In this document: piece after piece, positions 11,465 through 21,698 of the stretch | Position numbering within the stretch: the stretch's first letter is position 1 | How the letters are laid out: each line of letters begins with the position of its first letter | Assembly: GCA_964016875.1 (NCBI GenBank) | Contig: OZ024730.1 | Span: forward strand, 33,461,795-33,525,794 | Reading direction: 5' to 3' | Source: Fallopia convolvulus | Taxonomy: Eukaryota; Streptophyta; Magnoliopsida; Caryophyllales; Polygonaceae | DNA length: 64,000 bases | Notes under the pieces: model-generated | Databases searched by the model: none | What the model was told of the DNA's origin: nothing | The model's input: only the letters and a program-made list of their open reading frames with translations | Made by a program: the position numbers and the translations under genes

Positions 11465-11984
11465 TGTTGGGCCTCCACAAATCTAGCCCAAAATCTACGT
11501 CAATCCAAGACATTCGGCTCAAACCATCAAACGTTGAAATCATATAAGAGGTAATTGCAGGGAGTGGTAAGCGAGAGAGTGATGGCGAAAATCTCGGATA
11601 GGCCATTAAATAGCAGTAGCGATATCTACGTGGGAGAGAGGAGCTCGCAACGGTCACAAAGGGCGGAAGACTATAAAATAGGATCAGAGAAGAGATCAAG
11701 GGGATATTCATAAGCTCACTCATTATCGCATTCTGAAATACTCTCAAGCAAAACCATTCTTTCTGTTCATCAATTCTGTTTGTGTGTTTACTTGTAACCT
11801 TGGAGGAATTTTCCACCAGAACGATCATAATTCAATCACGTTATCTTCTTTCGTTTGCTTTCTACTTCTTTCTTTCTAAGTATACATCTTTTTCTTTAGC
11901 TATAACGTGTTACGACTATTTTTTGGTTATGTTTCCCTCATTTTAAGCAGGTAACCCTTTCATGTAGTGAATCTGCCCAAAACA
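11465..11984 (+). repeat. Element B 3' LTR
   Basis: 520 bp, TGTTGGGCCT to CCCAAAACA, aligned with 8251-8797 but lacking a 28-bp segment after AATCTCGG. Followed by ATCAG, the target duplication with one change. Confidence 0.9.
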
Positions 11985-11989
11985 ATCAG

Positions 11990-13221
11990 TCACTTTGGGC
12001 ACAAATTTAACTACATCTAACGTGTTGTTTCTTCCTAACTTTACCTGCAATGTGATATATCTTGTCAATTTGATTAAGGATTTGGATTTACTTGTTACCT
12101 TAACTAGATAGCTATATGTTATCCAAGACTACATTACGAGAACAGTGATTGGAGTCGGTGAAGGAAGGGATGGGGTGTTCTAGCTTTGCTCAACTTAATA
12201 GGCGGGCGAGGCGGAACACATTTCTATTTGTCCTTCATCTGTTTCTTCATTATGGCACGAGCGTTTTTGTCATCCTGCTTATCGAACTCTTTCAAATTTA
12301 CCTAATTATAGAGTTAATTATAGTTCTTTGAAACCTTGTTCTATTTGTTTATAGTCAAAGCAAACTCTTGCAACTTTCCTTTAAGCATTAATAAAGCTAG
12401 CATCTAGTTTATTTGAGCTTATTCATGCTAATGTGTGGGGTCCTTATAGTATCCCTTCTACTTGTGGAGCTTCTTATTTTTTGACTATCCTTAGTGATTA
12501 TTCCCGATGTGTTTGGGTTTATATGATGGCAAAAAAAACTAAGGTTGTTAAGTTTATTAAAAAATTTTGTGTTTTTGTCAAAAATCAGTTCCAAAAAAAT
12601 GTAACACGCTTCCACACTGATAATGGAATCGAATTTCTGTCTCTAAGATCTTATTTTGCGAACAAAGGTATCATTTTTGAGATTTCTTGTGTCGCTACAC
12701 CTCAAAAAAATGGTTGAGTTGAACAAAAACATTGCCATCTTCTAAATGTGGCACGAGCACTCCGTTTTCAAGCCTCTCTTCCCATCCAATTTTGGGGAGA
12801 ATGTGTGCTCACAACAACCATTTGATTAAAAGAACTCCTTCTAAAACGTTCTAATTGGAAAGACACCCTATGAGATGTTATTTAGCGAAGCCCCTTCATT
12901 TGATCATATTTGTATTTTTGGTTGTCTTTGTTATGCCTCATTCATGCCTAAGAACAAGGACAAGTTTGCCTCTCACAGTCACTGTCATGTCTTCTTGGGA
13001 TATCCATATGGGAAAAAGGCTTGGTGCATGTATGATCTTGACTCCCACACATTCTTTGACTCTCAAGACGTTGTTTTTGATGAAGAAAAATTTCCTTACA
13101 ATACCAATTATATTGTTGATGCACCACCTGCATCTATGACCTAGTCTCACCCGTCCATTCATTACTTGGAACTTAAACCCATTATTTTGGAAATGGAGAG
13201 CGAGACTCCTATTTCCACTAA
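11990..13221 (+). pseudogene. Element E integrase
   Basis: Copia protein resumed after element B: end of protease (SVTLGTNL, LPNFTCNVIYLVNLIKD), decayed gag-pre-integrase, then the integrase core at about 12415-12760. Visible words are HANVWGPYS, DNGIEFLSLRSYF and ATPQKNG-stop-VEQKH. The first catalytic Asp reads Asn (HANVWGP for the usual ADVWGP), the second Asp is kept in HTDNG, and a stop sits just before the Glu. The C-terminal part (GKKAWCMYDLDSHTFFDSQ) reaches 13142 and a linker runs to about 13221, where Tat fragment F begins. Confidence 0.8.
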
Positions 13222-13800
13222 TTCTTGTCGTAACCGTCGACTGCATCTTTCTCGATGGGTCGTGGGACCCTTGGGATTTTGGCGATTTGGTCCGTGAACA
13301 TCTTGAAATGATCATGAATGATGTCCTCCAAGTTCCGAGGATGATGATGGTCCCAGTCTTCATCATCCTCCATGAGGTTGTCCTCAAGGTAGCGTAGGTT
13401 ATCCTCCCTTGCCGATCGAAGGGGAATGGGTGCTTTGGTGCTTCCCCTAGTGTGGATGTTCCGCGTGGGAGTGATGGATAGTACCCCAGGAACGGTGGCG
13501 GGTGTAGTAACGAACTCCGTTCCGGTGGTGAGTTCACCTTGCCCTGCTGGATTCCGGGATGTGCCTTCACCTCCGTTAGTTCGCGCTCCGTCCGTTGTTT
13601 TGGCGCGTGGGCCGACGGACGAAAAGGACCGCAACTGGGAGTGCAACCCTTCATTGTTGGCGGTGAGTTGCTTGATGCTGGTCTTATGCCTTTCATTACA
13701 GGCGTGTTGATCAGACAGTTCCTTCTCGAGGGCATGAAGTCATTGAGCGAATTTTGACAATTTAGTTCAGAGCGCTGCTGGTGTTTCATCGGTACCCCAC
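13222..13800 (-). pseudogene. Fragment F: N-terminal gag of another Tat element
   Basis: On the minus strand a gag N-terminal half reads away from the LTR at 13812-14209: a coiled-coil-like start, a Pro/Thr-rich linker, an acidic Asp/His-rich stretch (MEDDEDWDHHHPRNLEDII), then FKMFTDQIAKIPRVPRPI and DGYDKN. The last part aligns with DRFSQVPGAPQPI and RRDGYTDSP of elements A and D. It stops at about 13222, where the Copia reading begins, so everything after the first 190 residues or so is missing. In-frame stops are present near the start. Confidence 0.7.
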
Positions 13801-13811
13801 CAAGCGGTACC

Positions 13812-14209
13812 TGTTTTGGATGAAAAATAGCTTACTATCTTTACACCCTAAATCGGGGAGTATAATCGAATAATAAAGAAAGTATCATCCTCTACAAGTA
13901 GTTCTTTCTTTTTTTCTTATCCGTTGAATTTTAGCTATTATCCACATTTTCTGCCATGTGACCACGTTCATCGGAGCATATCATAACCGCCTTCCACTTC
14001 CCTCGTTCGTAAGAAGAGGGGCCTAGATATCCATAACCGCTCCCTGAGCACGTAGCTCCTTCTCGTGACGACTATCTTCTTTCTTCATTTTGATGACTAT
14101 TGTCTTCTCACTGCTTTCATCGTATCTTGGATCGTTGCATCGAAACTCGTACAAGTCCATTTTCTTCTTGGGCCATTACGTCCAATGAGCTTACTTTTTA
14201 GGCCCAACA
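13812..14209 (-). repeat. Fragment F LTR
   Basis: 398 bp bounded by TGTTTTGGAT and GGCCCAACA. On the minus strand it ends CCAAAACA and is followed by GGTACCGCTTGGTGGGG, a plausible decayed form of the Tat primer-binding site, and then by the gag of fragment F. Its partner LTR is not in the window. Confidence 0.6.
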
Positions 14210-15144
14210 GTACCCAGCGACCCGACGACCCTAACCGTCAAAAGTCCATAATACTTCAACGGTGCACCGTTGCCCTGGAGCCACAACCCTAGAAATTCCA
14301 CGATGGAGAAAAGGATAAAACCCTACTTGGGGAAAAGAACACATGGAGTAAACAATGACGGTCACGCTGCCACCCCAAACGCCCAAGCAAGGCGGTGCCA
14401 GGAGAACGGAGAGTCAAAATGGGCAGAAAATCGCCAAAGAGAAGAAAGAGAGAAAGTGAGACTTGGTTATCAAGGCGAAGAGGTGGCGAAAGGATTGGTT
14501 ACGGTGAGTTATTGGCTGCTTTCTTGCGGCGAGAAGTTGAAATGTCACAAAGAAGAGAGCAATTATGGAATGAGGAAGATGAAGTGAGAAGGTGAAGGGC
14601 ATTCAAGCCTTTTATAGCCAATTATAAATGGACCAGTCGTCCGATGATCACCCTAGGCTGATTTATGAGCTCATTAAGACAAACAAACCTAGGGTCCAAA
14701 TTAGGGAAATACTAAGTGTTGGAGACTCGAAGACAAAACCAAGGTGCAAGCATCTCCGTCATGAGCAATTAGTGTGCATCTCCATCAAGGGAAGACTTCA
14801 CATTCGGCAAAATAAAAAACATCACGCTTAGAACAAAGGGGGAAGACCCCGCCAGACCAAAGGCATGAGAAACTCCCAACTAGTGTGACCATCTCGCACA
14901 TCTCCAACCAGAAAAGACTCCACATTCCACTGATGAGGGGCATCTCACATATCCACCCAGAAAAGAATCTTCATCTCTTTTTGCCTTGAAGTTCCCGCAA
15001 GCGCGAACAACAAGTCATGGGGCTGTGATGGTGTTCGAATAAAATTGTGCGATAGAGGACAAAATAGCTGACATCCGTTAAGAAAATGATAACATTGAAA
15101 GAACTATACGAGTCTCGCATGCGGGAGGCCCCATTGACGTCCAA
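14210..15144 (+). other. Fragment G: non-coding 3' part of a Tat-like element
   Basis: No recognised protein. The stretch precedes an LTR-like unit (15145-15885) and looks like the long 3' untranslated region of a Tat element. On the minus strand a TATA box (TATAAAA, plus positions 14610-14616) lies just upstream of an ATG at 14602, but the reading from it is not similar to a family I know. It could be the start of an antisense gene like those in C and D, cut at 14210. That is a guess. Confidence 0.35.
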
Positions 15145-15885
15145 TGTTGGTGTCCTCGAAGAGATTCCCCATCCCTATAAAAAAGCACGCGTATAGAGAG
15201 TGAGCATGTTACACGCTAGATACACGTCAAGAATGTATCCCAGCCTAAAGAAAGAGAAGTGCATGTACCACGCACGTTACACGTAGAAGGATAAATAGTG
15301 CGCTCGTACCATAGAAAGAAGGATGCAGAAGGAAGGAAGAATAAGGTGCACGCTATTGCCTTGGAAGAAGGATGGGGCAAAGACACACATTGCGACAACT
15401 CTTCCCACATCGAAAGGTTCAGAAATACTACAATAATGCACCTTACACCAATCAAAATGCACCTCCTTTTACACCAATCGGAAGCCACCCCTTTTTCAAC
15501 CAATCAGACATAGGCATCTCTCTCATCCCACATCGTGAATATTGTAGATGAAGCTCTGCCCAACCTCTATAAATAGGCTAAGAGGGTGAGGGTTACAAGG
15601 GTCGAAAAACGTCTCTAGCTCAAGACTTATCTTGTTAACAGAGTTTGACGTGTTGAAACATTCATAGAAACCACACTGTAATCAAGGCAAGGTTGATAAA
15701 AAGACCTCAAGTCACTTAAAAAGTAATCAATGCGCATTTTTTAAAATAGCGCGAATAATCAAAATTGTAAACAACACGAGCGACCTATCAGTTTGGCACA
15801 TCATAATCAAAGAGTGAAGGTCTGTTTGATCATTTAAATAATCATAAGTCTCGATCCTAAAATTTGTTTATTTTTGATTTCAACA
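15145..15885 (+). repeat. Fragment G LTR
   Basis: 741 bp from TGTTGGTGTC to GATTTCAACA, with a TATA box TATAAATA at 15568-15575 followed by a leader-like stretch. Copia E coding sequence resumes immediately after it. No second copy or target duplication is visible, so this is either a solo LTR or the right end of a truncated element. Confidence 0.5.
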
Positions 15886-15959
15886 CCTTAGGCAAACAAC
15901 TATTTTATTATTTACTAGCTTCTGAAGTTGGACATCCTCACTTACATGCTCTAACTTAA
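15886..15959 (+). pseudogene. Element E RNase H C-terminus
   Basis: The last residues of the Copia polyprotein: TLGKQLFYYLLASEVGHPHL, then HALT and a stop at 15957-15959. This is the conserved end of Copia RNase H. A polypurine tract (AAGGGGGAG) follows directly before the 3' LTR at 15967. Confidence 0.8.
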
Positions 15960-15966
15960 GGGGGAG

Positions 15967-16150
15967 TGTTAGAGGAATCTTCTATAATATGTTATATATA
16001 TCTTTTAGGCTATAATTAAGGAAATAATTGTCTTTTCCTAACTAGATAGATTAGCTTACAACCCAAAACATGACATATATATATTGTATATTCTCAAGAA
16101 ATGGAAGATACTAAAAATTAACATGAAACTAGTGTTATTTGTTTTTGTCA
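15967..16150 (+). repeat. Element E 3' LTR
   Basis: About 184 bp, TGTTAGAGGA to TTTTTGTCA, aligned with 5905-6094 at reduced identity. A 17-bp word (ATGAAACTAGTGTTATT) appears in its last 50 bp and again just outside, so the exact right edge is uncertain. Confidence 0.7.
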
Positions 16151-17318
16151 AAATGAAACTAGTGTTATTCCCATACTTTATACGGGTATATTTCAAAATA
16201 ATTTTATTTCTAACTTATTATTTAAATATTTATTCGGAATAAATTTTCACGATTGAGGGCTTGCTACATTTCTTTTTGGAAAGCATATTTTTTCACCTTG
16301 AAATGTTTTAAAGTTAATTATTTTAACGTATTTCAAAATGAAAAAGCATACTTTTAATAAAAAAATATGCTTAGCAAAAAGAATTATAGCAAGCTTAGAA
16401 TCTTATTTCCTGTAGTAATAAAAATTATAAAATTTTAATTTGTTAAGAAGAAAAGAGTGGACGATTGTTTTTGAGATAGTGGGGAAGTGGTTAAGGTAAA
16501 AGTGGATTAAAAATGAGAAATAAAAAAGTAAAAAAATATTTTAAATTTGCTATGTGGCTCAAATTTTTACAAAGACTTGGTTTTTGCTTTATATTTGTAC
16601 TAGAGTAGATTATCTCGTTTCAAATTTTGCAAATGGTATAATACATTATAAAGTACTGTTCATTTTCTTTGTAGATGTCCTTGTTTCTTTGGGAGTTAGG
16701 AGTTGTTGGAATTATTGTAGGATTATTGTATGCGTAAATGTATATAATGCAAGAACTAAACGACTAATAATAATAATAGAAAAGATGGATGACAATAATT
16801 GGTATTGGAATTGATTATATATGCCTTAGGGCTTGTTGGGTTATGAATAATATTCTTGTCATTATGTTAGCCAGCCCAAAAGTTTAACTGGACTTGTATT
16901 AAATTATTTGATTTAGTCTTATCAAAAAAAAATTATTTGATTTAGAAAACTACTTCTAGTCAACTCTATTGTTGTGGAGAAATATTTATTTGATGATCAA
17001 GATAACATGATCACGCTACAAGAAGAATTCCAAGTAATCGTCCATGAACATGCAAAAAACAAGATCGGACTTTATTATGTATGAAAGACAATTTCACGAA
17101 CTCTATCTTAATATTATTAGGATTATTATTTTTCAGAAATTAGGAGTAATTAATTGGCATTGCTTATTATGTATGAAAGACAAATTAGGTAGTCTTGTGG
17201 TGTAAAGAATTGTCACATTTCCTTTAATTGCATTATCTAGTTGGTAGTTAGTTACCCTTAGCTGTCATCATTATTTTGATGATTCGTAAGACTTCACACT
17301 TGTTTACTTTGAAGTGTA
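16151..17318. other. AT-rich flank between element E and LINE H
   Basis: No protein similarity recognised. It contains the tiny LINE-tail insertion at 16917-16930. Nothing else identified. Confidence 0.5.
16917..16930 (+). mobile_element. 14-bp LINE-tail insertion with 15-bp target duplication
   Basis: TCTTATCAAAAAAA is bracketed by exact copies of AATTATTTGATTTAG (16902-16916 and 16931-16945). A 15-bp duplication around a short 3' tail ending in poly(A) is what target-primed LINE insertion leaves after extreme 5' truncation. The tail word CTTATCAAAAAAAA is the same as the 3' end of the LINE fragment at 49783-50269, which suggests the same family. Confidence 0.65.
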
Positions 17319-17655
17319 TTTTTTTTTTTAAAACGAGCGACTAGCTCGTTACAAGGCAAATGTTAGGCCGCTTCAAAAAACAAAGTCAACCTAAATCATC
17401 ACAACGGATCATCTTTAAGAATTTCAACAAGAGAGGATAAAGAAAATACGAGTCCCTATTATTACAAACACTAGAGCCTAGAAAATTAGAAACTAGCATA
17501 GAGGAATCAATAACATTACAAAACCGAATAATATTGACATGCCTTTTGGCTGAGAAATCAGCCGCAAACTTACATTCCTGAATTAATGGAAAAAAAACCA
17601 CATCGTCGAACCCCCGGACCAAATTTCTAATATCTTTAACTAAAATATTAATTTT

Positions 17656-17895
17656 TCAAGGAACTTTCCATATATTTTTCAAAGAATTAATGAGCACTAA
17701 ATTATCGTCTTCTACAATTATCTGTTTAATATTTAACCGAGATGCCTCTTTTAAGCCTTGTAATAAAGCTAGGGACTCAGCCTGAAGAACTGACATAGGA
17801 TTAACCTTTTGACGATCAAGGCTAATAATAGTACTTAAATGATTCCTTATAATATGGCTTGTAAAAGTATTAGAGTTATTTTTTTTTTGAAACAT
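17656..17895 (-). pseudogene. LINE H RNase H domain
   Basis: RVT_3-type RNase H of plant LINEs: VNPMSVLQAESLALLQGLKE carries the catalytic Glu, and IIVEDDNLVLINSLKN carries the following Asp region. The start and the last helix are missing or shifted. It would degrade the RNA strand during target-primed reverse transcription. Confidence 0.75.
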
Positions 17896-18181
17896 CGAAA
17901 TTTAATTTAAACCAATTATTAGGCAGTTTTTTTTTCCAAGCAATATTATTCTTCCTTTTGAGCCTATTAGCAACAGACCTATTGTTTTGTTTTAATTTAC
18001 TCGAGTTGAAACCCAAAAAGAATGTTCTTTAACTACCTATTCATTGGGTAATAAATTAGAATCCTGAATGCCATCGTTAAAAATAATGTCATTTCTATGA
18101 TTTCATATAACCACGAAAGGAAGCAAAGAACATCGCTATTAGCATTTTCATTTAGCATCGAAACTAAATTATCATTAAAAG

Positions 18182-19131
18182 TAGGGATGCTCAACGGGTC
18201 GACCCGCAACCCGCAAAAAAAAAAATTTTGGCCCGCGTCCCAACACGGGGTCGGGTCGCGGGTCGACCCGTTTGACCCATTAGCTTTAAAATGACACACA
18301 AAGTTAGAGAAAATGAATCTCAAGAATGTACTAATTCATTGCCACTATTGTCTGTTGCTAGTAATACTGGTAATTCGTAACTCGTAAGAGTAGCAGAAAA
18401 CTTCTTCGAAAACTCATCCTCTGGAGCCACTGCCCTCCTCTTCCTCCCTCCACCGCCACCCACACTTCCGCTCTCGTCCGTCACGGTTGACTCCTCAATC
18501 AAACCGTCGCGGTTCACCACGCCGGCAACGTCCACAAACCCTCTCGCTCCAAAACCCCCGCGGTCCCCGGCCATTCTTAGTCCTAACGGCCAAAATTTTG
18601 CAAGCGAAGGATTCGTCGTGGAGAATGAGTCTTCGCTTATCAACGAAGCTAAAATACCGCTTAATTCCCCCAATCGCATAGGATTAAAAGATCAAACCAC
18701 CATGAAATTAGGTTGGAAATTAAAATTGGGGCAAGGGGGAATTTGTTGCTTATATGGAGAGGAGCTGAGAGGAGTGGCAGGATAAAGCGAGCGAGCACGG
18801 AGTCGCTAGACTCTAGAGGCTGAGCGGCCGATGGCAGTAGAGGATGAGCGGCCTTGTAAATTTAGATCTAGGTTTCTTTTGGAGTTTCAACTTTTACGAG
18901 TTGGGGTTACAATGAAATGATGAAATCCGTCCCCTTCTGTAAAAGACTAAAAGTGGAAAAAAAAATTAAGAAGGGTGCGGGTTGTGCGGGTCGACCCGCA
19001 ATCTGGCGGGTTTCGCCCGACCGACTAGCAACCCGAATTTTTGAAAAAATCGACCCGCGGGACCCGCGACCCGCAATTTGCGGGTCGGGTCAGTGTGGGT
19101 TGCGGGCGACCCGACCCTTTGAGTATCCCTA
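18182..19131. mobile_element. Non-autonomous hAT transposon
   Basis: A 950-bp element with terminal inverted repeats TAGGGATGCTCAACGGGTCG (left) and TAGGGATACTCAAAGGGTCG (right, read on minus), and exact 8-bp target duplications ATTAAAAG at 18174-18181 and 19132-19139. Subterminal regions are rich in GGGTCGACCCGC-like words. No transposase is encoded. The interior is GC-richer than its surroundings and contains a minus-strand reading resembling a bHLH transcription factor, so it may be a gene-capturing hAT. Confidence 0.9.
18320..18679 (-). pseudogene. Fragment resembling a bHLH transcription factor N-terminus, inside the hAT element
   Basis: A 119-codon open frame inside the hAT. Segments recall the N-terminal region of the plant BPE/bHLH79 type: LISEDSFSTTNPSLAKFWPL, a Gly-rich middle, EESTVTDESGSVGGGGGRKR and APEDEFSKKFS. 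The DNA-binding helix-loop-helix, which would follow, is absent. Codon use and GC content differ from the neighbouring LINE. The reading is from memory of the family, not from a search, so the assignment is tentative. It is best explained as host sequence captured by the transposon rather than a working gene. Confidence 0.5.
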
Positions 19132-19559
19132 ATTAAAAGCACCTGAAGAAACAATTTCAAAGGAACTATTTAATTTTAATTCTAAATTTAGAATCATTTT
19201 TTTAGTAAAAGCATAATGGAAGAAGAAATGATTTATAGTTTCATCATTTGTATCACAAAGAGAGCAGGTATGAGGAACTGAATTATAATATCTATTAAGT
19301 CTTTAAGTTGTTGGTAACCAATCCTTAAAAGATTTCCAAAAAAAATTGTATTTTAGGAGGAAGTTTAGTCTTCCGAATCCAAGAGAAGCCTGAATAAGGT
19401 AAATTTTATTTAGAATTGATTAGTTCTAAGCCCGATTTAACAGAAAAGACAAAATCCGACATCGGCGTCCAAATTATAGTATCCTCAATATTAGAATCCG
19501 GAATTAATAAGGAAGCAATTTTTTGAACAATCCAAAGCGGTAATAATAAATTTAAAGCA

Positions 19560-19742
19560 TCAACATCCCATGTTTTTATCAATTGTTATGAACTTTTGCA
19601 CTTTTAAATTATAATCTCCATTATCAAAAAATTCCGACAGGTTCGAATTATCAACCCACACATCTGACCAGAAATTTATCTTACATTTGTTTCCTACCAA
19701 CCATTGTATTCCTTTAGAGAAAGGTTCCCTTATATTTAGCAA
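19560..19742 (-). pseudogene. LINE H zinc-binding region after reverse transcriptase
   Basis: The words IREPFSKGIQWLVGNKCKIN and FWSDVWVDNSNLSEFF match the conserved stretch between the reverse transcriptase thumb and the zf-RVT domain of plant LINEs (general pattern GNG..I.FW.D.W). The surroundings are shifted. Confidence 0.75.
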
Positions 19743-20246
19743 TGGACCAAACTGTCATGAAGAAGATTTGTGTTTATAATTAAAGATATGATGGGAATGA
19801 AGATATTTTTCATTATAATTTTGACCCAAATATTCAAGGGATCAGATATAATTTTCCACAATAATTTCATCTGAAGAGAAACATTATTGTTATAGGCAGT
19901 ACGAAGACCTACACCACCATTTTCCTTTGGGGTATAGATCTTGTCCCAACTAATAAGAGGGTGATGATTAGGAGTAAATTTATTCCAAAAAAGGATTTAC
20001 TAACTTTATCTATCTCATCACAAATACCTTTTGGAAGAAAAAAACTGTACATTAAATAACCAACTTGTCCTAGAAGATTTGACTGAATCAACACAGTCCT
20101 ATCTGCTTGAGAAATAGAATTAGCCTTCCATTGTGATAACTATTGTTTTAGTCTGGTTATTAAATCATTAAAAATCATATTCTGAATCCTTCCTTTTAAA
20201 ATTGGGATTCCTAAGTATTTTTCCATAGATGTAGTTATTTGAACAT

Positions 20247-21040
20247 TTAGGATACTAGCATGAGACATAGCTGTAGGACGAGAAATATTCGACGAAGTCT
20301 GAAACGAGATTTTGTTATAATTGATGGAAAGACCAGAAAGAGTACTGAACTTATGTAAAAAAAAAGCGTACTAAAATTCATATTATTTTGTGTTGCATTT
20401 GCGAAAATTATAGTATCATCAGCAAAACTTAGAAATGGAATACAAGTTCCATTCCTGACCAAGCGAATAGCAACTCCATAAGAGCTTTGAGAAGACTCAA
20501 ATGTAAAGATCGAGCAAAATATTTCATAGCTAGAACGAAAATAAAAGGAGACATTGGGTCTCCCTGCCTAATACTACATTCAGGGATGAATTCCGGACCA
20601 GGCTCACTATTAATGAGAATCGATGAAGATGAAGTCTTTATACAGGTCATAATAAGATCAACTCAATGATTACAAAAACCAGAATTTAAAAGAATATTCC
20701 GAATGAAATTCCAATCAATTTTGTCATAAGCTTTTTCTATATCAATTTTAAGAGCCATCCATCCCTTCATTCCTTGTTTTTTCTTATGGAATGAATGAAA
20801 GATTTCAGGAGCTATTATAATATTGTCTTGAATAAGGCGTCCCTGAACAAAAGCACCTTGTAATGGGTGTATTAAAGAAGGTAAAATATTAGACATTCTA
20901 GAAGATATAATTTTAGTTATTAATTTATAAATTGTATTGCTAATACTTATGGGTCGATCGATAGTGTCCAATTAATAACGGATTTGTATAATTTGGAATT
21001 AAGGTTATAAATGATTTATTAATGGACTGAAGCATATAGC
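20247..21040 (-). pseudogene. LINE H reverse transcriptase, main part
   Basis: Read from 21040 downwards: SINKSFITLIPN, RPISISNTIYKLITKIISSR, LQGAFVQGRLIQDNII, ALKIDIEKAYDKIDWNFI (first catalytic Asp), SIRQGDPMSPFIFVLAM and FLSFADDTIIFA (the FADD catalytic pair). These are the standard ordered motifs of LINE reverse transcriptases. Frames change near 20660 and 20450. The missing start of the domain is on the other side of element C (30978-31145). Confidence 0.9.
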
Positions 21041-21452
21041 TGTTTGAGCCAAAATTTACCAAAGGCAAAACTTTGACCTAAATCGGGCCTTGATCGAATA
21101 AACTGAGAAGAATATGAACAAATATGTGTTTTCTTATTGCTGTAGAAATCAAAAGAAATTGTATGAATCAAGCGTCCCTTTTCCCTTAGGGTTACATCGA
21201 CTTACATAGCCCCTTAGAACATATTCTATCTTAATTAAAGATATAATCTTATCTCTAACTAACAAATCTTAGCTTATCTCTATCTTATAATGGATATAAT
21301 CCGGAGAAGAATCTATCTTGTAACAAACATATCCCGGACCCTCTCTCATTCAACCGACTTAACCAATCCCGAAGATCTTCCCTAGCTCTAGATGCGTTGG
21401 AGATTTCTTGACTATGAGTCGACGTTTCTTAGCCTAAAATCTGGGTCTAACA
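21041..21452 (-). repeat. Element C 3' LTR
   Basis: 412 bp, bounded by TGTTTGAGCC and GGGTCTAACA on plus. Preceded by ATAGC. On the minus strand this is the downstream LTR. Confidence 0.95.
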
Positions 21453-21698
21453 ATACCCCTAAATGCAATTTCAAAATTTAAATTCAAATTTCGAAAATTG
21501 CATTTAAGCTTGATAAGACGTTTGGAGATGCCTTGGAAAACGGGATCTACTTCTGCCGCTTCCTCTTAATGACCTGAGAGGCTTCTTGTTCTTTTTATCA
21601 TCATTTTGCCTTCGTCCTCCTTCCTTCCCAACCTTGCTCTCGACTCCTCAGGTAACGTTTCTTTTTCCTCCTCTCTAGTTTTACTCTACTCAATTTCT

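Larger units (their letters stand above)
8251..11984 (+). mobile_element. Element B: deletion derivative of a Tat-lineage Gypsy element
   Basis: A 3734-bp element close to element D. LTRs are 8251-8797 (547 bp) and 11465-11984 (520 bp; a 28-bp segment is missing). Near-exact target duplications ATCGG (8246-8250) and ATCAG (11985-11989). It carries gag, zinc knuckle, protease and the first part of reverse transcriptase. At 11450 the reading jumps from KNGKWRV straight into the sequence just before the 3' LTR, so most of the reverse transcriptase and all of RNase H and integrase were deleted. It interrupts the protease region of Copia E. Confidence 0.9.
5905..16150 (+). mobile_element. Element E: old Ty1/Copia retrotransposon, heavily interrupted
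   Basis: A degenerate Copia element with short LTRs (5905-6094 and 15967-16150). Coding order is gag, protease and integrase, then a lost reverse transcriptase, then the last residues of RNase H. Later events inside it are a 657-bp insertion (6712-7368), Tat element B (8251-11984) and a block of two Tat fragments (about 13222-15885) that replaces nearly all of the reverse transcriptase and RNase H. It has many stop codons and shifts. No clear target duplication: AAAAC before and AAATG after. It is one of the oldest residents of the window. Confidence 0.85.
17319..21040 (-). mobile_element. LINE H, 3' part
   Basis: Minus-strand non-LTR retrotransposon. Its 3' end is a poly(A) run (T run at 17319-17329 on plus). 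Going 5' there are an RNase H domain (17656-17895), a zinc-binding region (19560-19742) and a reverse transcriptase (20247-21040). A hAT element (18182-19131) sits inside it. The reading is interrupted at 21040 by Tat element C and continues at 30978-31145 beyond it. Many stops and shifts show it is old. Confidence 0.85.

Noticed and set aside
12938..13789. Long minus-strand open frame spanning the Copia E integrase and the Tat gag fragment
   Set aside because: It crosses two unrelated elements and is a shadow frame. The gag of fragment F reads in a different frame.
18320..18679. bHLH-like frame as a working host gene
   Set aside because: It lacks the DNA-binding domain, lies wholly inside a hAT element flanked by target duplications, and is better seen as captured sequence.
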